IMG/VR virus record: IMGVR_UViG_3300033183_000491
Location: 126,001-190,000 of that record
From: a virus
DNA length: 64,000 nucleotides
Reading direction: 5' to 3' (one strand)
Made by a program: the position numbers and the translations under genes. A model generated the notes under the pieces. It was given only the letters and a program-made list of their open reading frames with translations, was not told the DNA's origin and did no database searches. How positions within the stretch are numbered: the stretch's first letter is position 1; each line of letters starts with the position of its first letter. This document shows, one piece after another, positions 1 through 10,000 of this stretch.

Positions 1-19
1 TATTACTTTTATCTGCCAT
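1..19 (-). CDS. start of an unidentified gene, cut by the window edge
   Basis: On the minus strand an ATG at 19-17 opens a frame reading Met-Ala-Asp-Lys-Ser-Asn before the window ends. A Shine-Dalgarno AAGGAAAT lies in the last codons of the terminase gene, at about 8 bases from the ATG, and the gap to the terminase stop is 3 bases. This is the usual spacing in this genome, so a real downstream gene of the same transcript is likely. Six residues are too few to identify it; in T4-like phages the gene after the large terminase is often a tail sheath or other structural gene, but that is only context. Confidence 0.5.
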
Positions 20-22
20 CTT

Positions 23-1657
23 TTATTTCCTTATTAGCCAACTTAAATCTCCTAAGGGATTTCTTGGTGTTGGACGACCATTTTTATTATTATTAAAACT
101 ACTTTGGGGCATAAAAACAGGAATCATAGGATTAACGCTATTTTGATTATTATTATAAAAAGGAGACATAGCAGTGTTATTAATATTTGTATTATTTATT
201 TCCATACCTTTTAAAATAGCATCTGCTTGCTCAATTTGAGTAATATTATAAGTACTAGAATTATTATCTGCTAACCAGCATCCAATTGCTATTGACATTA
301 TTAAATCGTCATTATAGCCTTTCATAGCAGTTATTTTTTTACCATTCCAAATAAAAGTTTTAAGCTCTTGGTATAACCTTGTAGAATATGTTTTAATTCT
401 ACCATTTCTTAAACTTTCTTCTAGATTGGCTAATATTTTATCTCTACTCTCTTTACTAGTTGTAAATCCTGCTTTACCAATATTGTTCCCTTCACCATAA
501 AGATAAGAGTATTTTTCTTTTTCTTTTGCAAAATAAATGTTTTTATAACCTAGTTCACTTAATTTAACAAGCATAGTATAACCATATGCATTGTTTTCAG
601 GACAAACCATAGCAGTGTTAAATCTCTTTGCAGCGTCATAAACAAGAGAAGCAAATTGATCTGGTGGTATTTTTCCTTTAAATTCGCATGATACTGAAAG
701 TGTTTTGTTATTTATAATATGAAATGTAGAATAGTCTCCACTATCTCCTCTCGCTATATCAGCAGAAAGTGTATAATTTATTCCTTCAATTGGATATTCC
801 CAATACCAAACGTTATTATTTGGACCACTTTTTTCGATCGGATTTTTTGTTAGCATCCTTATATTTTCTAATATATCATTTCCTAAGAAAGTATCACCTG
901 AAGATGAGAAGTCGCAGAGAAGCTCTTGTGCAACCTGCTTTTTAGACATGTTTTTAGTTTCTTTTTCAAACCATTCATCATCTCTTTCAGGGTGAACATC
1001 CCACATAAGTTTTATAGGATTAAACTTATTTTCTTTTCTTTCAGCTTTAGTATATATTTCATGATATTGACCACCAACACCATTTGGTGTAGATAATAAA
1101 ATAGCCCTACCACCTGTTGATAATGTTGGATAAAGACCCATCCATAACTCATCAAAATTTCTTACAAAAGCAGCCTCGTCTACAATTAAAAGAGAAAGTG
1201 CTTCAGAACGTCCTGCATCTTCTGAAGTTGGGACTGCTTTTATTTGTGATCCATTTGAAAATTCTATTTGTTGTTTATTGTTTGAAACAATTACTGGGAC
1301 TAACAACCATTTAGGAATTGAATTTATATAAGTTTTTACTTTTCTTATAAAGTTTTGAGCAACTGCTAATTTTGTTGCAATTACAAGAATATTTTTTTCT
1401 TTATAAAAAACTGCTTGCCAAACAGCATATGCAGCAACTAAAGTTGACAAACCTAATTGTCTAGATTTTAAAACGATATTAAACCTGTGATTATTAAAAT
1501 CTTTAACACATTCATCTTGAAAAGGAAAAGTATTAAATCTAATCAAGCCTTTTAATGGATGTTGTATTTTTAAATACTTGTTCATGAAATAAACAGGGTC
1601 TTTACCACACTTTATTATTTCAGCGACTTGACCATTTTTGGACTTGATATTAGACAT
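23..1657 (-). CDS. terL: terminase large subunit (T4 gp17-like)
   Basis: The 544-residue DNA-packaging motor ATPase and headful nuclease, which docks on the portal and pumps DNA into the prohead. The N-terminal ATPase domain shows a Walker A-type loop KSRQLGLST at about 64-72 (the R-Q-x-G-x-S form typical of terminases), Walker B LLIVDEAAF with Asp160-Glu161, and a coupling motif LLSTPNG at 188-193. The C-terminal RNase H-like nuclease carries its acidic residues in SADIARGD (Asp300), PENNAYG (Glu354) and GYNDDLIMS (Asp450/Asp451). Length is normal for the gp17 family (T4 gp17 is about 610 residues). The last 60 residues are Asn-rich and likely flexible. The start has GAGGT 10 bases upstream. 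The small subunit is not recognisable in the window. Confidence 0.97.
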   Translation of the reverse strand: MSNIKSKNGQVAEIIKCGKDPVYFMNKYLKIQHPLKGLIRFNTFPFQDECVKDFNNHRFNIVLKSRQLGLSTLVAAYAVWQAVFYKEKNILVIATKLAVAQNFIRKVKTYINSIPKWLLVPVIVSNNKQQIEFSNGSQIKAVPTSEDAGRSEALSLLIVDEAAFVRNFDELWMGLYPTLSTGGRAILLSTPNGVGGQYHEIYTKAERKENKFNPIKLMWDVHPERDDEWFEKETKNMSKKQVAQELLCDFSSSGDTFLGNDILENIRMLTKNPIEKSGPNNNVWYWEYPIEGINYTLSADIARGDSGDYSTFHIINNKTLSVSCEFKGKIPPDQFASLVYDAAKRFNTAMVCPENNAYGYTMLVKLSELGYKNIYFAKEKEKYSYLYGEGNNIGKAGFTTSKESRDKILANLEESLRNGRIKTYSTRLYQELKTFIWNGKKITAMKGYNDDLIMSIAIGCWLADNNSSTYNITQIEQADAILKGMEINNTNINNTAMSPFYNNNQNSVNPMIPVFMPQSSFNNNKNGRPTPRNPLGDLSWLIRK

Positions 1658-1660
1658 TTT

Positions 1661-2032
1661 TTACTTAACCTCGTAAGTATATGTACATGTATATTTTAAT
1701 TTTCTATGAGGACTAAAAGGACTAACTGTTAATGTCTCAAAAGAGTCTTTATCTGATAGTTTTAGTGCTTTTAATGTTCTTCCTGAACATTTTTTAAATT
1801 CTTCTTTAATAGTTCTTAATCTAGACTTAATCATCTCGTCAGACTCTTTTTTAAGACCTACGACCTGATAATGGAGATCTGTTTCCCTAGAAGAGTTTAA
1901 AATAGTCATATAACTAATATGTAATTGGTCACCTGCTAATTTTGCTATTGTTTTTCTAGAGCCATCTTCTGATGTATAATTGTAAACATTGTCTATAGAG
2001 CTTCTTAGACCTTCTAAAACATCATATTCCAT
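1661..2032 (-). CDS. hypothetical protein ahead of terminase
   Basis: A protein of 123 residues beginning MEYDVLEGLRSS, mixed alpha/beta in look, with a charged middle (residues about 60-85) and a C-terminal stretch rich in Thr and Tyr. No family is recognised. It ends 3 bases before the terminase start and is preceded by a perfect late promoter octamer at 2052-2059, so it is probably a late gene; a small virion, neck or packaging-associated role would suit the position but is not shown by the sequence. An ATG six bases further upstream (2038) is also in frame, but the AAAAGGA box sits only about 3 bases from it and about 9 bases from the ATG chosen here. Confidence 0.8.
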   Translation of the reverse strand: MEYDVLEGLRSSIDNVYNYTSEDGSRKTIAKLAGDQLHISYMTILNSSRETDLHYQVVGLKKESDEMIKSRLRTIKEEFKKCSGRTLKALKLSDKDSFETLTVSPFSPHRKLKYTCTYTYEVK

Positions 2033-2051
2033 CTTCATTTTCCTTTTAATA

Positions 2052-2059
2052 TATTTATA
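2052..2059 (-). promoter_or_regulatory. T4-type late promoter TATAAATA
   Basis: The minus strand reads TATAAATA, the exact T4 late promoter -10 box recognised by gp55-type sigma. It lies about 20 bases before the ATG of the gene at 1661-2032 and ahead of the terminase. Transcription would begin just before the AAAAGGA ribosome site. Confidence 0.7.
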
Positions 2060-2101
2060 AATAATTATTACTTTGTAATAGTATTTATTAGATCTTCATA
2101 T

Positions 2102-2335
2102 TTAATCTTTATTTTCTTCAAAATCATAGTAATATAGATTATAACAAGATTCACATACATTGTGTTCTTTTATGTATTCAACGTCTTCAACAGAAGATAT
2201 TAAAATTTTACAATTTTTACAGTCTAAAGATAAAGGTTTATCGCCTGCAGGCCTGATGAATTTGATGTCATTTAGAATCAATTCTTCAGTTTCATTATCT
2301 ATTTTTTCCCATTTTTTGTCATGAATAGTAGACAT
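2102..2335 (-). CDS. small zinc-ribbon protein
   Basis: A 77-residue protein (starts MSTIHDKKWEK) with two CxxC knuckles: Cys39/Cys42 (CKNC) and Cys61/Cys64 (CESC), spaced by 18 residues, as in a single treble-clef or ribbon zinc site. Nothing else identifies a function; small zinc proteins of this kind in phages often bind nucleic acid or polymerase, which is inference only. The frame stays open upstream to 2398 inside the preceding gene, but the AAAAGGA box of this gene lies about 9 bases before the ATG at 2335, so the start is placed there. It overlaps the end of the Mre11-Rad50 gene by 17 bases, indicating translational coupling with it. Confidence 0.75.
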   Translation of the reverse strand: MSTIHDKKWEKIDNETEELILNDIKFIRPAGDKPLSLDCKNCKILISSVEDVEYIKEHNVCESCYNLYYYDFEENKD

Positions 2336-5300
2336 AAGAGTCATTTCCTTTTCTTGTAATTTCAATATTTTTATCAACGATATCTTTAATAGAATCAACG
2401 TGTGATATAATCAAAATAGTTTTAAAATATTTCTTAAGACTTGTTAACAGTCTAGAACAAGATTCTATGTTTGAATCATCTAAAGCACCAAAGCCTTCAT
2501 CTATTATAAAGATATTTGATTTTGGTAACGAAGAAAGATTAATCAAAGCTACTCTAATAGCAATTGAAGTAATCATTTTCTCCATTCCACTTGCACATTC
2601 AATTACTCTCTTAGAATCTCCATAATCAATATAAACATTAAGATTATTACCTTCTTCTTCAAGATTTATATTAAATGAAGACACACCTGAAAGTATTTTA
2701 TTTATTTCTTTATTTAATTGAGGAAGACTATTATTAATAATCATTGTTGGAATTCCTTTTTTAGAAACAGAGTATGTAAATAAATCAAAAGTTTTCCATT
2801 CATCGATAATTTTATAATATTCTATTTTTTCTTTTTCAAGAGATTCAATATTAACTTCTGACGAGTAAATATCTTTACCTAAATTGGTTACAAGATTTTC
2901 TTTGTCGTATATGTCAGAAGATATCTCTTTTAATCTCTGTTTTAATTCTTTTTCTTTTATGATTAAATCATTGTTAGAAATGTCTTCTAATTCAGAACAA
3001 ATAATCTCAAGTCTTTTTAGTTTTTCATTGTTAATATTTATTTTTTCTTCATTAATAGATATTTTTTCTTTATTTCTTTCGAGATCAATATTAATCTTAT
3101 ATTCTTTATTTAAAATGTCGTTGAATTTTTTAATTTTTTCTTCTAGATCTTGTTTTTCAATAGACTTAATTGCTGAAGATATTTCTAGTACATTGTTTTC
3201 GATATCTTTAATTTCAGATACTATAGTTTCAATATTATCTTTTGAAGAATATGCATCTTTAATAAATTTGCAACTTGAGTAATTTTCATCACAAGGAACT
3301 TCTTCTAGGATTTTTAGACTATTTTTGTTTCTTTTAAGTTCTTCATCTAAGAATATTTTATTTCTTTTAATATTGTTTAATTTTAACTTTAAACTGTCTA
3401 ATTTTTCTTTGTCTTCTTTTAAGTTTTCAATTGTATAATTTCTTTTAAAATTATCTATCTTTTCTAAGGACTCTGAATCTAATTCTATTTTTCGATTTAA
3501 AGATACTAATTCTTCATTAAAAGATTTTAGTTTTTCCTTTAAATAGTTTTTTTCTTTATTAGCTTGATCTAATGTATATCCTGATGGGTGTTCATTGCTC
3601 TTTTCAATATTGTTTAGTTCTAATTTAATTTCAATCTCTTTTTCTCTTAAAGAAAAAATAATATCTTTTGTCTTTTGTTTTAAATTTTCAAGATCATCAA
3701 TTTTTTCTTTCTGATTTGAAACAAGATCGTCCCAGTTCTTTTTCTCTAAAGATTTTTGTTTATTCTTTAATACAATATAATCTTCTCTAGAGTTTTTATA
3801 TAAAGAATCATATAAGTCTAATTTAAGAAATTTAGATAAAACTGTTTTTCTAGCTGAAGATTTCTCTTGAATGAATGTATTCATTTGTCCTTGTGAAGCG
3901 AAAGTCGTATAAAGAAAATCTTCGGGAGTTCCTATTAGATTCTTTATTATTTTTTCTGTTTCTCTTCTTTGTTCTTCAGTTTGATTTTCTTCTGAAAAGT
4001 TGTCTAGACTAGAAAGATTTAAATTCGTTATAGATGAAATGTTTCCTTTTTTATCTGTTCTTTTCGTAGTACTTCTTTCAATAGTATATCTTGACTGACC
4101 TATTGATATATCAGCAATTGCTTTACAAGATCCTTTTCTAGTATTTACGATATCTTGGTTTTTTAATGATCCTCTATCAGAACTATTAAATAAACAATAC
4201 ATTAAACTACCAGGAATTGAAGATTTACCAGCTCTATTGTTTCCAAATAAACCTACTACACCTTCAAGATTATCAAAATTAATAAAGTTATCTTTTCCAT
4301 ATGAAAATGTATTATCAAACTTTAAACTATGGACAGACCAATGATTTGAGTTAGAGTCGCTTTTTTCAATTGTTACTTCATCTAAGTACTTAGAATATAA
4401 ATTGTTTACTTCATTAATTCTTTCTTCTTCGACTACATCACCAAAAAAGTCATTCAATAAATCTTTTCTTTTAGAAGAATTAGTTATATTAAAGTTTCTA
4501 TTTACAGTGGTATTTAAACTAGAAGTATCTATTTCATTTTTTCCAGTATTTTGATATACGATTTCTTTAGCAAGCTTGTCTTCTTTTAAATAATGATGTA
4601 AAAGTTTAATTTCAACTTGAGTAATACTGCTATTAGATCTAATTCTGAATCTAGATCCTTTTTTAACTGCCATTATATAGGGAAGAGTTTTCTCAACTGA
4701 TCCTTTCCAGTCAATAGTAATAAATGGATGAGGATTATCTACTGAAATGAATTTACTTTTATAATCGTTTGAGTTTTTAATTTCCCATAAAAGAAATCCT
4801 TTTTTAATGTCTTCACCGTAATTTTGTTGTACTGTTGATCCAGGATAAGCTACTCTTTTTTCGTTATCTAAATACTGTAATTTATGTATATCTCCTAGGA
4901 AAGAAAAGTCGTATCCATCAAAAAAACTTAGATTAACTTCGCCTTCTAGTTCCCAGTCAATATCGGTCTTTGATCCCCATACTGCTCCATGAAAGCATGC
5001 TATATTAATATCACCTTTGATAGGTTTAACTTTATCCCAGTTTTCTTCATCAAAACAAGAAAAAACACACCAATTAAAACCATCTATCCCAGTTGGATAG
5101 ACTCCACTATTTTTATAAAGAAAAATATTATCATTTTTTAATGCGCTGATAATTGGAGAAATTGCGTCTTGTCTATCTTTATTTAAGATTAATCCATCAT
5201 GATTTCCAAGAATAACATGCGTTGGTGCAATACTTGCGAGACTATTAAACCACCATGTTAAATTATCAATAATTTCAGGAGATATTCCTTGTGTTTTAGA

Positions 5301-5447
5301 ATGAACAATGTCACCACCAATAAAAATAATATTTGGTTTTTCTTCTTTTAGTTTTTCAAACAATTTTTCAAATACAGATCTATATTCTTCATGTCTTTTA
5401 AGACCTCTCCAATGAATATCTGATATGTGTGCGCATTTAAAAGTCAT
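2319..5447 (-). CDS. fused Mre11-Rad50-type recombination nuclease (T4 gp47-gp46 in one chain)
   Basis: A 1042-residue protein that joins two T4 subunits. Residues 1-about 300 are the calcineurin-like nuclease (gp47/Mre11/SbcD): DIH at 10-12, GGD at 44-46, GNHD at 81-84, His153 and GDIH at 185-188, all metal ligands. From about 370 the SMC-like ATPase (gp46/Rad50/SbcC) begins: Walker A GNNRAGKSS at 402-410, Q-loop region ASQGQMNTF near 517, long coiled coils at about 560-920 with a hook-like pair Cys719/Cys726 at the tip, then the signature ECASGMEKM and Walker B NIFIIDEGFGALDD near the C terminus with a final SHVD. It should resect DNA ends for recombination-dependent replication and host DNA breakdown. 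In T4 these are separate proteins. The start has AAAGGA 8 bases upstream. Confidence 0.95.
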   Translation of the reverse strand: MTFKCAHISDIHWRGLKRHEEYRSVFEKLFEKLKEEKPNIIFIGGDIVHSKTQGISPEIIDNLTWWFNSLASIAPTHVILGNHDGLILNKDRQDAISPIISALKNDNIFLYKNSGVYPTGIDGFNWCVFSCFDEENWDKVKPIKGDINIACFHGAVWGSKTDIDWELEGEVNLSFFDGYDFSFLGDIHKLQYLDNEKRVAYPGSTVQQNYGEDIKKGFLLWEIKNSNDYKSKFISVDNPHPFITIDWKGSVEKTLPYIMAVKKGSRFRIRSNSSITQVEIKLLHHYLKEDKLAKEIVYQNTGKNEIDTSSLNTTVNRNFNITNSSKRKDLLNDFFGDVVEEERINEVNNLYSKYLDEVTIEKSDSNSNHWSVHSLKFDNTFSYGKDNFINFDNLEGVVGLFGNNRAGKSSIPGSLMYCLFNSSDRGSLKNQDIVNTRKGSCKAIADISIGQSRYTIERSTTKRTDKKGNISSITNLNLSSLDNFSEENQTEEQRRETEKIIKNLIGTPEDFLYTTFASQGQMNTFIQEKSSARKTVLSKFLKLDLYDSLYKNSREDYIVLKNKQKSLEKKNWDDLVSNQKEKIDDLENLKQKTKDIIFSLREKEIEIKLELNNIEKSNEHPSGYTLDQANKEKNYLKEKLKSFNEELVSLNRKIELDSESLEKIDNFKRNYTIENLKEDKEKLDSLKLKLNNIKRNKIFLDEELKRNKNSLKILEEVPCDENYSSCKFIKDAYSSKDNIETIVSEIKDIENNVLEISSAIKSIEKQDLEEKIKKFNDILNKEYKINIDLERNKEKISINEEKININNEKLKRLEIICSELEDISNNDLIIKEKELKQRLKEISSDIYDKENLVTNLGKDIYSSEVNIESLEKEKIEYYKIIDEWKTFDLFTYSVSKKGIPTMIINNSLPQLNKEINKILSGVSSFNINLEEEGNNLNVYIDYGDSKRVIECASGMEKMITSIAIRVALINLSSLPKSNIFIIDEGFGALDDSNIESCSRLLTSLKKYFKTILIISHVDSIKDIVDKNIEITRKGNDSYVYYS

Positions 5448-5460
5448 CTTGTTCCTTTTG

Positions 5461-6450
5461 TTATAGCATTGCTATTTTTCTTAATAGTAAATCGTCTTCT
5501 TTATATTCTTTTGCGTTTTCTAAACACTCTTTAAACTGTGAATGTGTCATATCACCAACATCTTCAGCAATCCTTGTATCAAGAATATTAACTTTAATAT
5601 CATATTCTTTTAAGTTTTTAGCTATTTTAAGTGATTTAAAATAAACATCTTTATCTAAAGCTAAATTAACTTCTGTTTTATTTTCAACTATTTTTTTAAA
5701 TAATTTCATGTCATAGGTTAACGAAGAACCGAATAAACATGTAGAATTGTCATTTGTTTTAATTAAATCTAAAGGTCCTTCAACTAAAGTTATTGGTCTA
5801 TTCCAATCAATATTCATTTCGTTAAAAATAATATCTTTTTTTGAAACAGATGCATTTTTATATTTAATCGGATTTGAAGAATCAACGTCGATTTTTCTCG
5901 AAGTATAAAAATTAATGTCACCATTTTCATCAAATGAAGGGATAATAAGACATCTAGAAAAATCAGAATCTAAAGAAAATCCTAATCTTAAAAACCACAT
6001 TTTATGTTTGTTAACACCTCTTTTAAGAGCATATTTAAAAACATCACGTATATCTGGGTGTCTTGAGTTAAAATTGTTAGCTAGAAGTTTAAATCCAGTA
6101 GGAATATCAACTTTTTCAATAGTGTCTTCTTCATAAGAATCTTCAAATAGATTTATGTTTAAATCAAACTTTTTATTTTGATTTTTAGACTTGAAAAGTT
6201 TTTTAGCTTCACTAACTTTGCTTTTATTAATTCTACTTACGATATAAGATACATCTGATCCTTTTTTATCACATAACCAGCAATGCCAGTAATTTTTCTC
6301 AAGATGTATAGCTAGTTTTAATTTGTTTTTATTATCATGTTTACAAAAAGGACACCAGATAGAAATGTTTAAACTGTCTTGAGTTAATCGACTATTAGAA
6401 GTTAAACTTTCAATAAAATGTATTTTGTTATGTATTTGTGAGTCTTTCAT
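5461..6450 (-). CDS. DNA primase (DnaG/T4 gp61-like, zinc finger plus TOPRIM)
   Basis: A 329-residue primase that makes RNA primers at the fork. The N-terminal zinc finger is CPFC (Cys33/Cys36) and CWLC (Cys57/Cys60). The TOPRIM catalytic core follows with TLVEGPLDL (Glu224), LALDKD (Asp266 and Asp268) and EDVGDM near 296-301, which are the metal-binding acids of DnaG-type primases. The length is close to T4 gp61 (342 residues), with no helicase fused, so a separate replicative helicase is expected outside the window. The frame is open further upstream, but the ATG at 6450 (MKDSQIHNK) is chosen because it follows AAGG and places the zinc finger at the normal distance; it overlaps the resolvase gene by 23 bases. 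Confidence 0.93.
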   Translation of the reverse strand: MKDSQIHNKIHFIESLTSNSRLTQDSLNISIWCPFCKHDNKNKLKLAIHLEKNYWHCWLCDKKGSDVSYIVSRINKSKVSEAKKLFKSKNQNKKFDLNINLFEDSYEEDTIEKVDIPTGFKLLANNFNSRHPDIRDVFKYALKRGVNKHKMWFLRLGFSLDSDFSRCLIIPSFDENGDINFYTSRKIDVDSSNPIKYKNASVSKKDIIFNEMNIDWNRPITLVEGPLDLIKTNDNSTCLFGSSLTYDMKLFKKIVENKTEVNLALDKDVYFKSLKIAKNLKEYDIKVNILDTRIAEDVGDMTHSQFKECLENAKEYKEDDLLLRKIAML

Positions 6451-7015
6451 TATAAAGTGCTGCCTTGCAAATGACATAAGCGTCAGACATATCATAACAA
6501 CACTCATCAAATTTTACACTTCCTTTATTTGGTCCCCTACTAATAACCTTTTCAGGCCAATCAAATTCAAAATTATTCTTTTTAAAATCTTCTTTAACCC
6601 ACTGAAATATTTGTTCTTTTGTTGTTGAATTTAATTGTTTATTTATTTTTATTCCTAGATTCTTTCTAGCGCTGTTAACATTTATATATTCTGGGACCAC
6701 AGAATATACTACAGATGAAATATAAGAAACAATACCATTAAACCTATTAAGTTGAGATAAAGTCTTTGCTGATGAAAATCCTTTGCTAAATGATTGAAAA
6801 CTTTCTTCAATACTCAATTTAACATCTTCCTCAAAAGAATATTTTTCTTTATAACTTGTAAATAGTTCTTTTACTTTATTAGATTTATCGAATATACAAG
6901 ATATCTTCTTTAGATTTATATTCTCTAAATTAACTAAATTACCATTTGAATCTAAAAAAGATACTCCAATAATTGATGTTGATATATCTAGTCCAATATA
7001 TTTTATTTTTTCCAT
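6428..7015 (-). CDS. RuvC-like Holliday junction resolvase
   Basis: A 195-residue RNase H-fold nuclease of the RuvC/poxvirus A22 type. Beta-strand 1 carries the first catalytic Asp in YIGLDISTS (Asp10), the second acid is in LSIEES (Glu70/Glu71), and the last pair is in YDMSDAYVI (Asp175 and Asp178). That acidic tetrad is typical of RuvC. T4 itself resolves junctions with the unrelated endonuclease VII (gp49); many other large phages use a RuvC-like enzyme as here. It probably debranches replicated DNA before packaging. Its ATG overlaps the stop of the preceding structural gene (TAATG) and its end overlaps the primase start by 23 bases, so the three are read from one transcript. Confidence 0.88.
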   Translation of the reverse strand: MEKIKYIGLDISTSIIGVSFLDSNGNLVNLENINLKKISCIFDKSNKVKELFTSYKEKYSFEEDVKLSIEESFQSFSKGFSSAKTLSQLNRFNGIVSYISSVVYSVVPEYINVNSARKNLGIKINKQLNSTTKEQIFQWVKEDFKKNNFEFDWPEKVISRGPNKGSVKFDECCYDMSDAYVICKAALYNERLTNT

Positions 7016-10000
7016 TAATAATCCATCTTTAATCTGAAGAGGACGTTATCTGTATCTTTCTTTGGATAAGGCTTAACTATCTTAGCCTTTGCAAGAATAT
7101 TAAGATTTTCGTCATGTAAGTTTATATCAGTAATATAAACAAAATCTTCGTCAGAGTTAAATGCAGACTCATCTAATCTTAAGTCTTCAATTCTAGATTC
7201 ATTATAAGATTTATTTGTTCTTCCAGCGTAAGCAGGTAAATTTAATTCATGAACATGAAGCTTAGATGAAGACTTAAAAGTTAATTTATAATTAAATTCT
7301 CCAAAGTTTTCCAACGACGGATGTAATACTGAAATTATTCCTTCTTTATAAAAGCAATGTCCTACATAGTTCCAGTCTGCATGAGGAGTTTCAGAATCAG
7401 CTCTATACATAACTCCTTTACCATTATCTTTTAATCTAATTTTCTTTGATCCAAAAGTTCCAGCCAGATTAGTATCAAATATCTCTATAGATTCTTTTTC
7501 AATATGTCTTCCTAGTATATTAGAAGATATACAGAAAAACTTAGAATAATTTTCAGATTTAGAATTAAATAAATTGTAAATTGGAAATTCATGTTTATAA
7601 TACTGAATATAATTAGCAGCAGGTACGTTAGAATCTAATCTTTTAATATCGATACTAGGTAAATAAGAAGCTATACTATTCACAAAATCATCGTTAATTT
7701 TTCTACACATAGGATTAGATAAATCTTTAAAATATCTTCCATTTCCTATCTCAATATACGAAATATCTTGATTTAAACGATTCTTATATCTAAGAAAACT
7801 ATTATCTTGATTATCTGAAAGTGTGAAATTTTCTCTAAAATAATTGTCTAAAGAAACATTTTTAAAATTATCATAATTTTCTTTAAAACTAATATTATCA
7901 TTAACTTTAAAATCTAGTCTATTTTCTACTAATTCAAGTTCACCAAGATCTTGAGTATAATCAAACAATTCTCTATTAGAACACTCTGATAATAAATTAT
8001 TTGATTCCAAGATTTGATTGTCGTTAATAGTATTTACTAAACTTACATGACCTAAATCAAAGATATTAATTTCATCTTTATGAATATTTGGTTCTTTATT
8101 TTCTTGATAATAGTTTAAAACATTGTATCTTAATTGATTTTGTAATCCATTATCACATGGAAGAATAAAATTATTTCTGTAAGTAAAATAGTTATCAAAA
8201 AATGTAATCCTATTAGTATTATCAATCAATCTAGTTTGATATGATAATTTCTCATTATATATTTCATTAATACTAGTTCCAGATTTGACATTTGTATTTA
8301 AAAATCCTTGAGGATTTAAAAGATTATCTTCATTAAATGATAACAAATTCATTAAATTAAAAGAAGCTTGATCAGAGTTAATATCACCATTAAAGATAAC
8401 ATTTGGAGAAACTTTATTTACAAATTCATAAACAAAATTTTCAACTATTACTTCATGTCCGCCACATTTATTTGAAAAATAATGATTAACAGGACTATTA
8501 AAAAGAAGATTTCTAGTGTTCAAATCTGATACATTAAAATCATTATTGATCTCGCCATCAATTTCAGTAGATGCATCAACTAAATTATTATTACTAATAC
8601 CATTTAAATTTATTAGTGATTCTCTTTTAACTGGAGTATCATAATAATAAACAGGAATAGAAAAAATTAAATTAGGTGATGCAAAATCTTCTACAGAATT
8701 ATCGCAAATTAAGTACTTAATATCGTTAATGATTTTGTCATATATTCGAATATCGTGAATTTCTGCTGTTAAAGCAAAACTTGTGTCATTTGTAACATAA
8801 TTACTTCCGTCTAGAATTTCTTCTATTTTATTATCTAAAGATAAATCAATTTCAGATATACCTGACTCAAAATATGAATTATTTAAATTGTTACCAAATG
8901 AAATATGTTTTCTTGTATATGGTCCAATAAAATCATTGTTATTATCTTGATTTACTGAAAAGAGTTTTTTGAATATTTCATTTTGATCAATATCTAACGA
9001 GGTAAATTTATTACCAATAGTTAAATAACTTTGACCATTCACTTTCATGTAAGAATCAAAATCATTATTAAAACCATTTACAATTGTTACTGAATTAGTA
9101 TTTTGTATAACATTATCAACGAACAATTCTGTTATTAAAGAATAAGAATTTTGATTATCGTCTCCGGTTTTACTTAGCTTTATACAGACATTATGCCAAT
9201 TATTAAATTTAATAATATTATCTTTGCTTAAATAAAAAGACATTTTATTTTGACCGACTAATAAAATCTCATTAGGATTATCAATATTTTGATTAATAAA
9301 ATCAATTATTTCTGTTTTTTTATTTAAGTCATCACCTAAAACTAATAATATTCTAAATGCATCTGTTAATCCAGATGTATCTACGTTTGAACCTTTTACT
9401 AAATATATACCAATTATACCAGGAATGAATAAAATACATCCAGGATTAAAATGGTAAACTTTTTCTAAACCACCAACATTTACCTTTGAGTTTTTATTAT
9501 TTTGATTAATATAAAACGATATTGTTAGATTGTCTGAATTATTTAAAAAAGTATAAGAATTTTGATTATTTGTATACGGATTTGGATAAGCTAAACAATT
9601 CCTATGAGTCCTATCAGGATTAATACTATTGTTAATATTAAAAAAATTCAAGCAATTATAGTTTGAAAATCCCCAGTTTGGATTTAAAACTTTATGTTGT
9701 AAATTTTCTCTATAATATCTGTAAATATTTTTTATTGATTTTTTTTTATAAAATCCCTCATCGTCTACAAGGAATTTTTGCTTAACCTTTTCGACTCCAA
9801 ATTTATAATCAGTACTATTGTCTAAATAAAGACCTTTGTCTTCAAAGTTATTTATATTAAAAGAATCTTCTGTTTTAATATTATTGATAAATTCTACAAT
9901 AGAATTATTTCCAATTAATTCGTCGAATTTGTCATTAACAATGAAAGTTTTTTTTAGATTAACATCATTTATTGTATAAGAGTTTGAATCTACGAACTTT

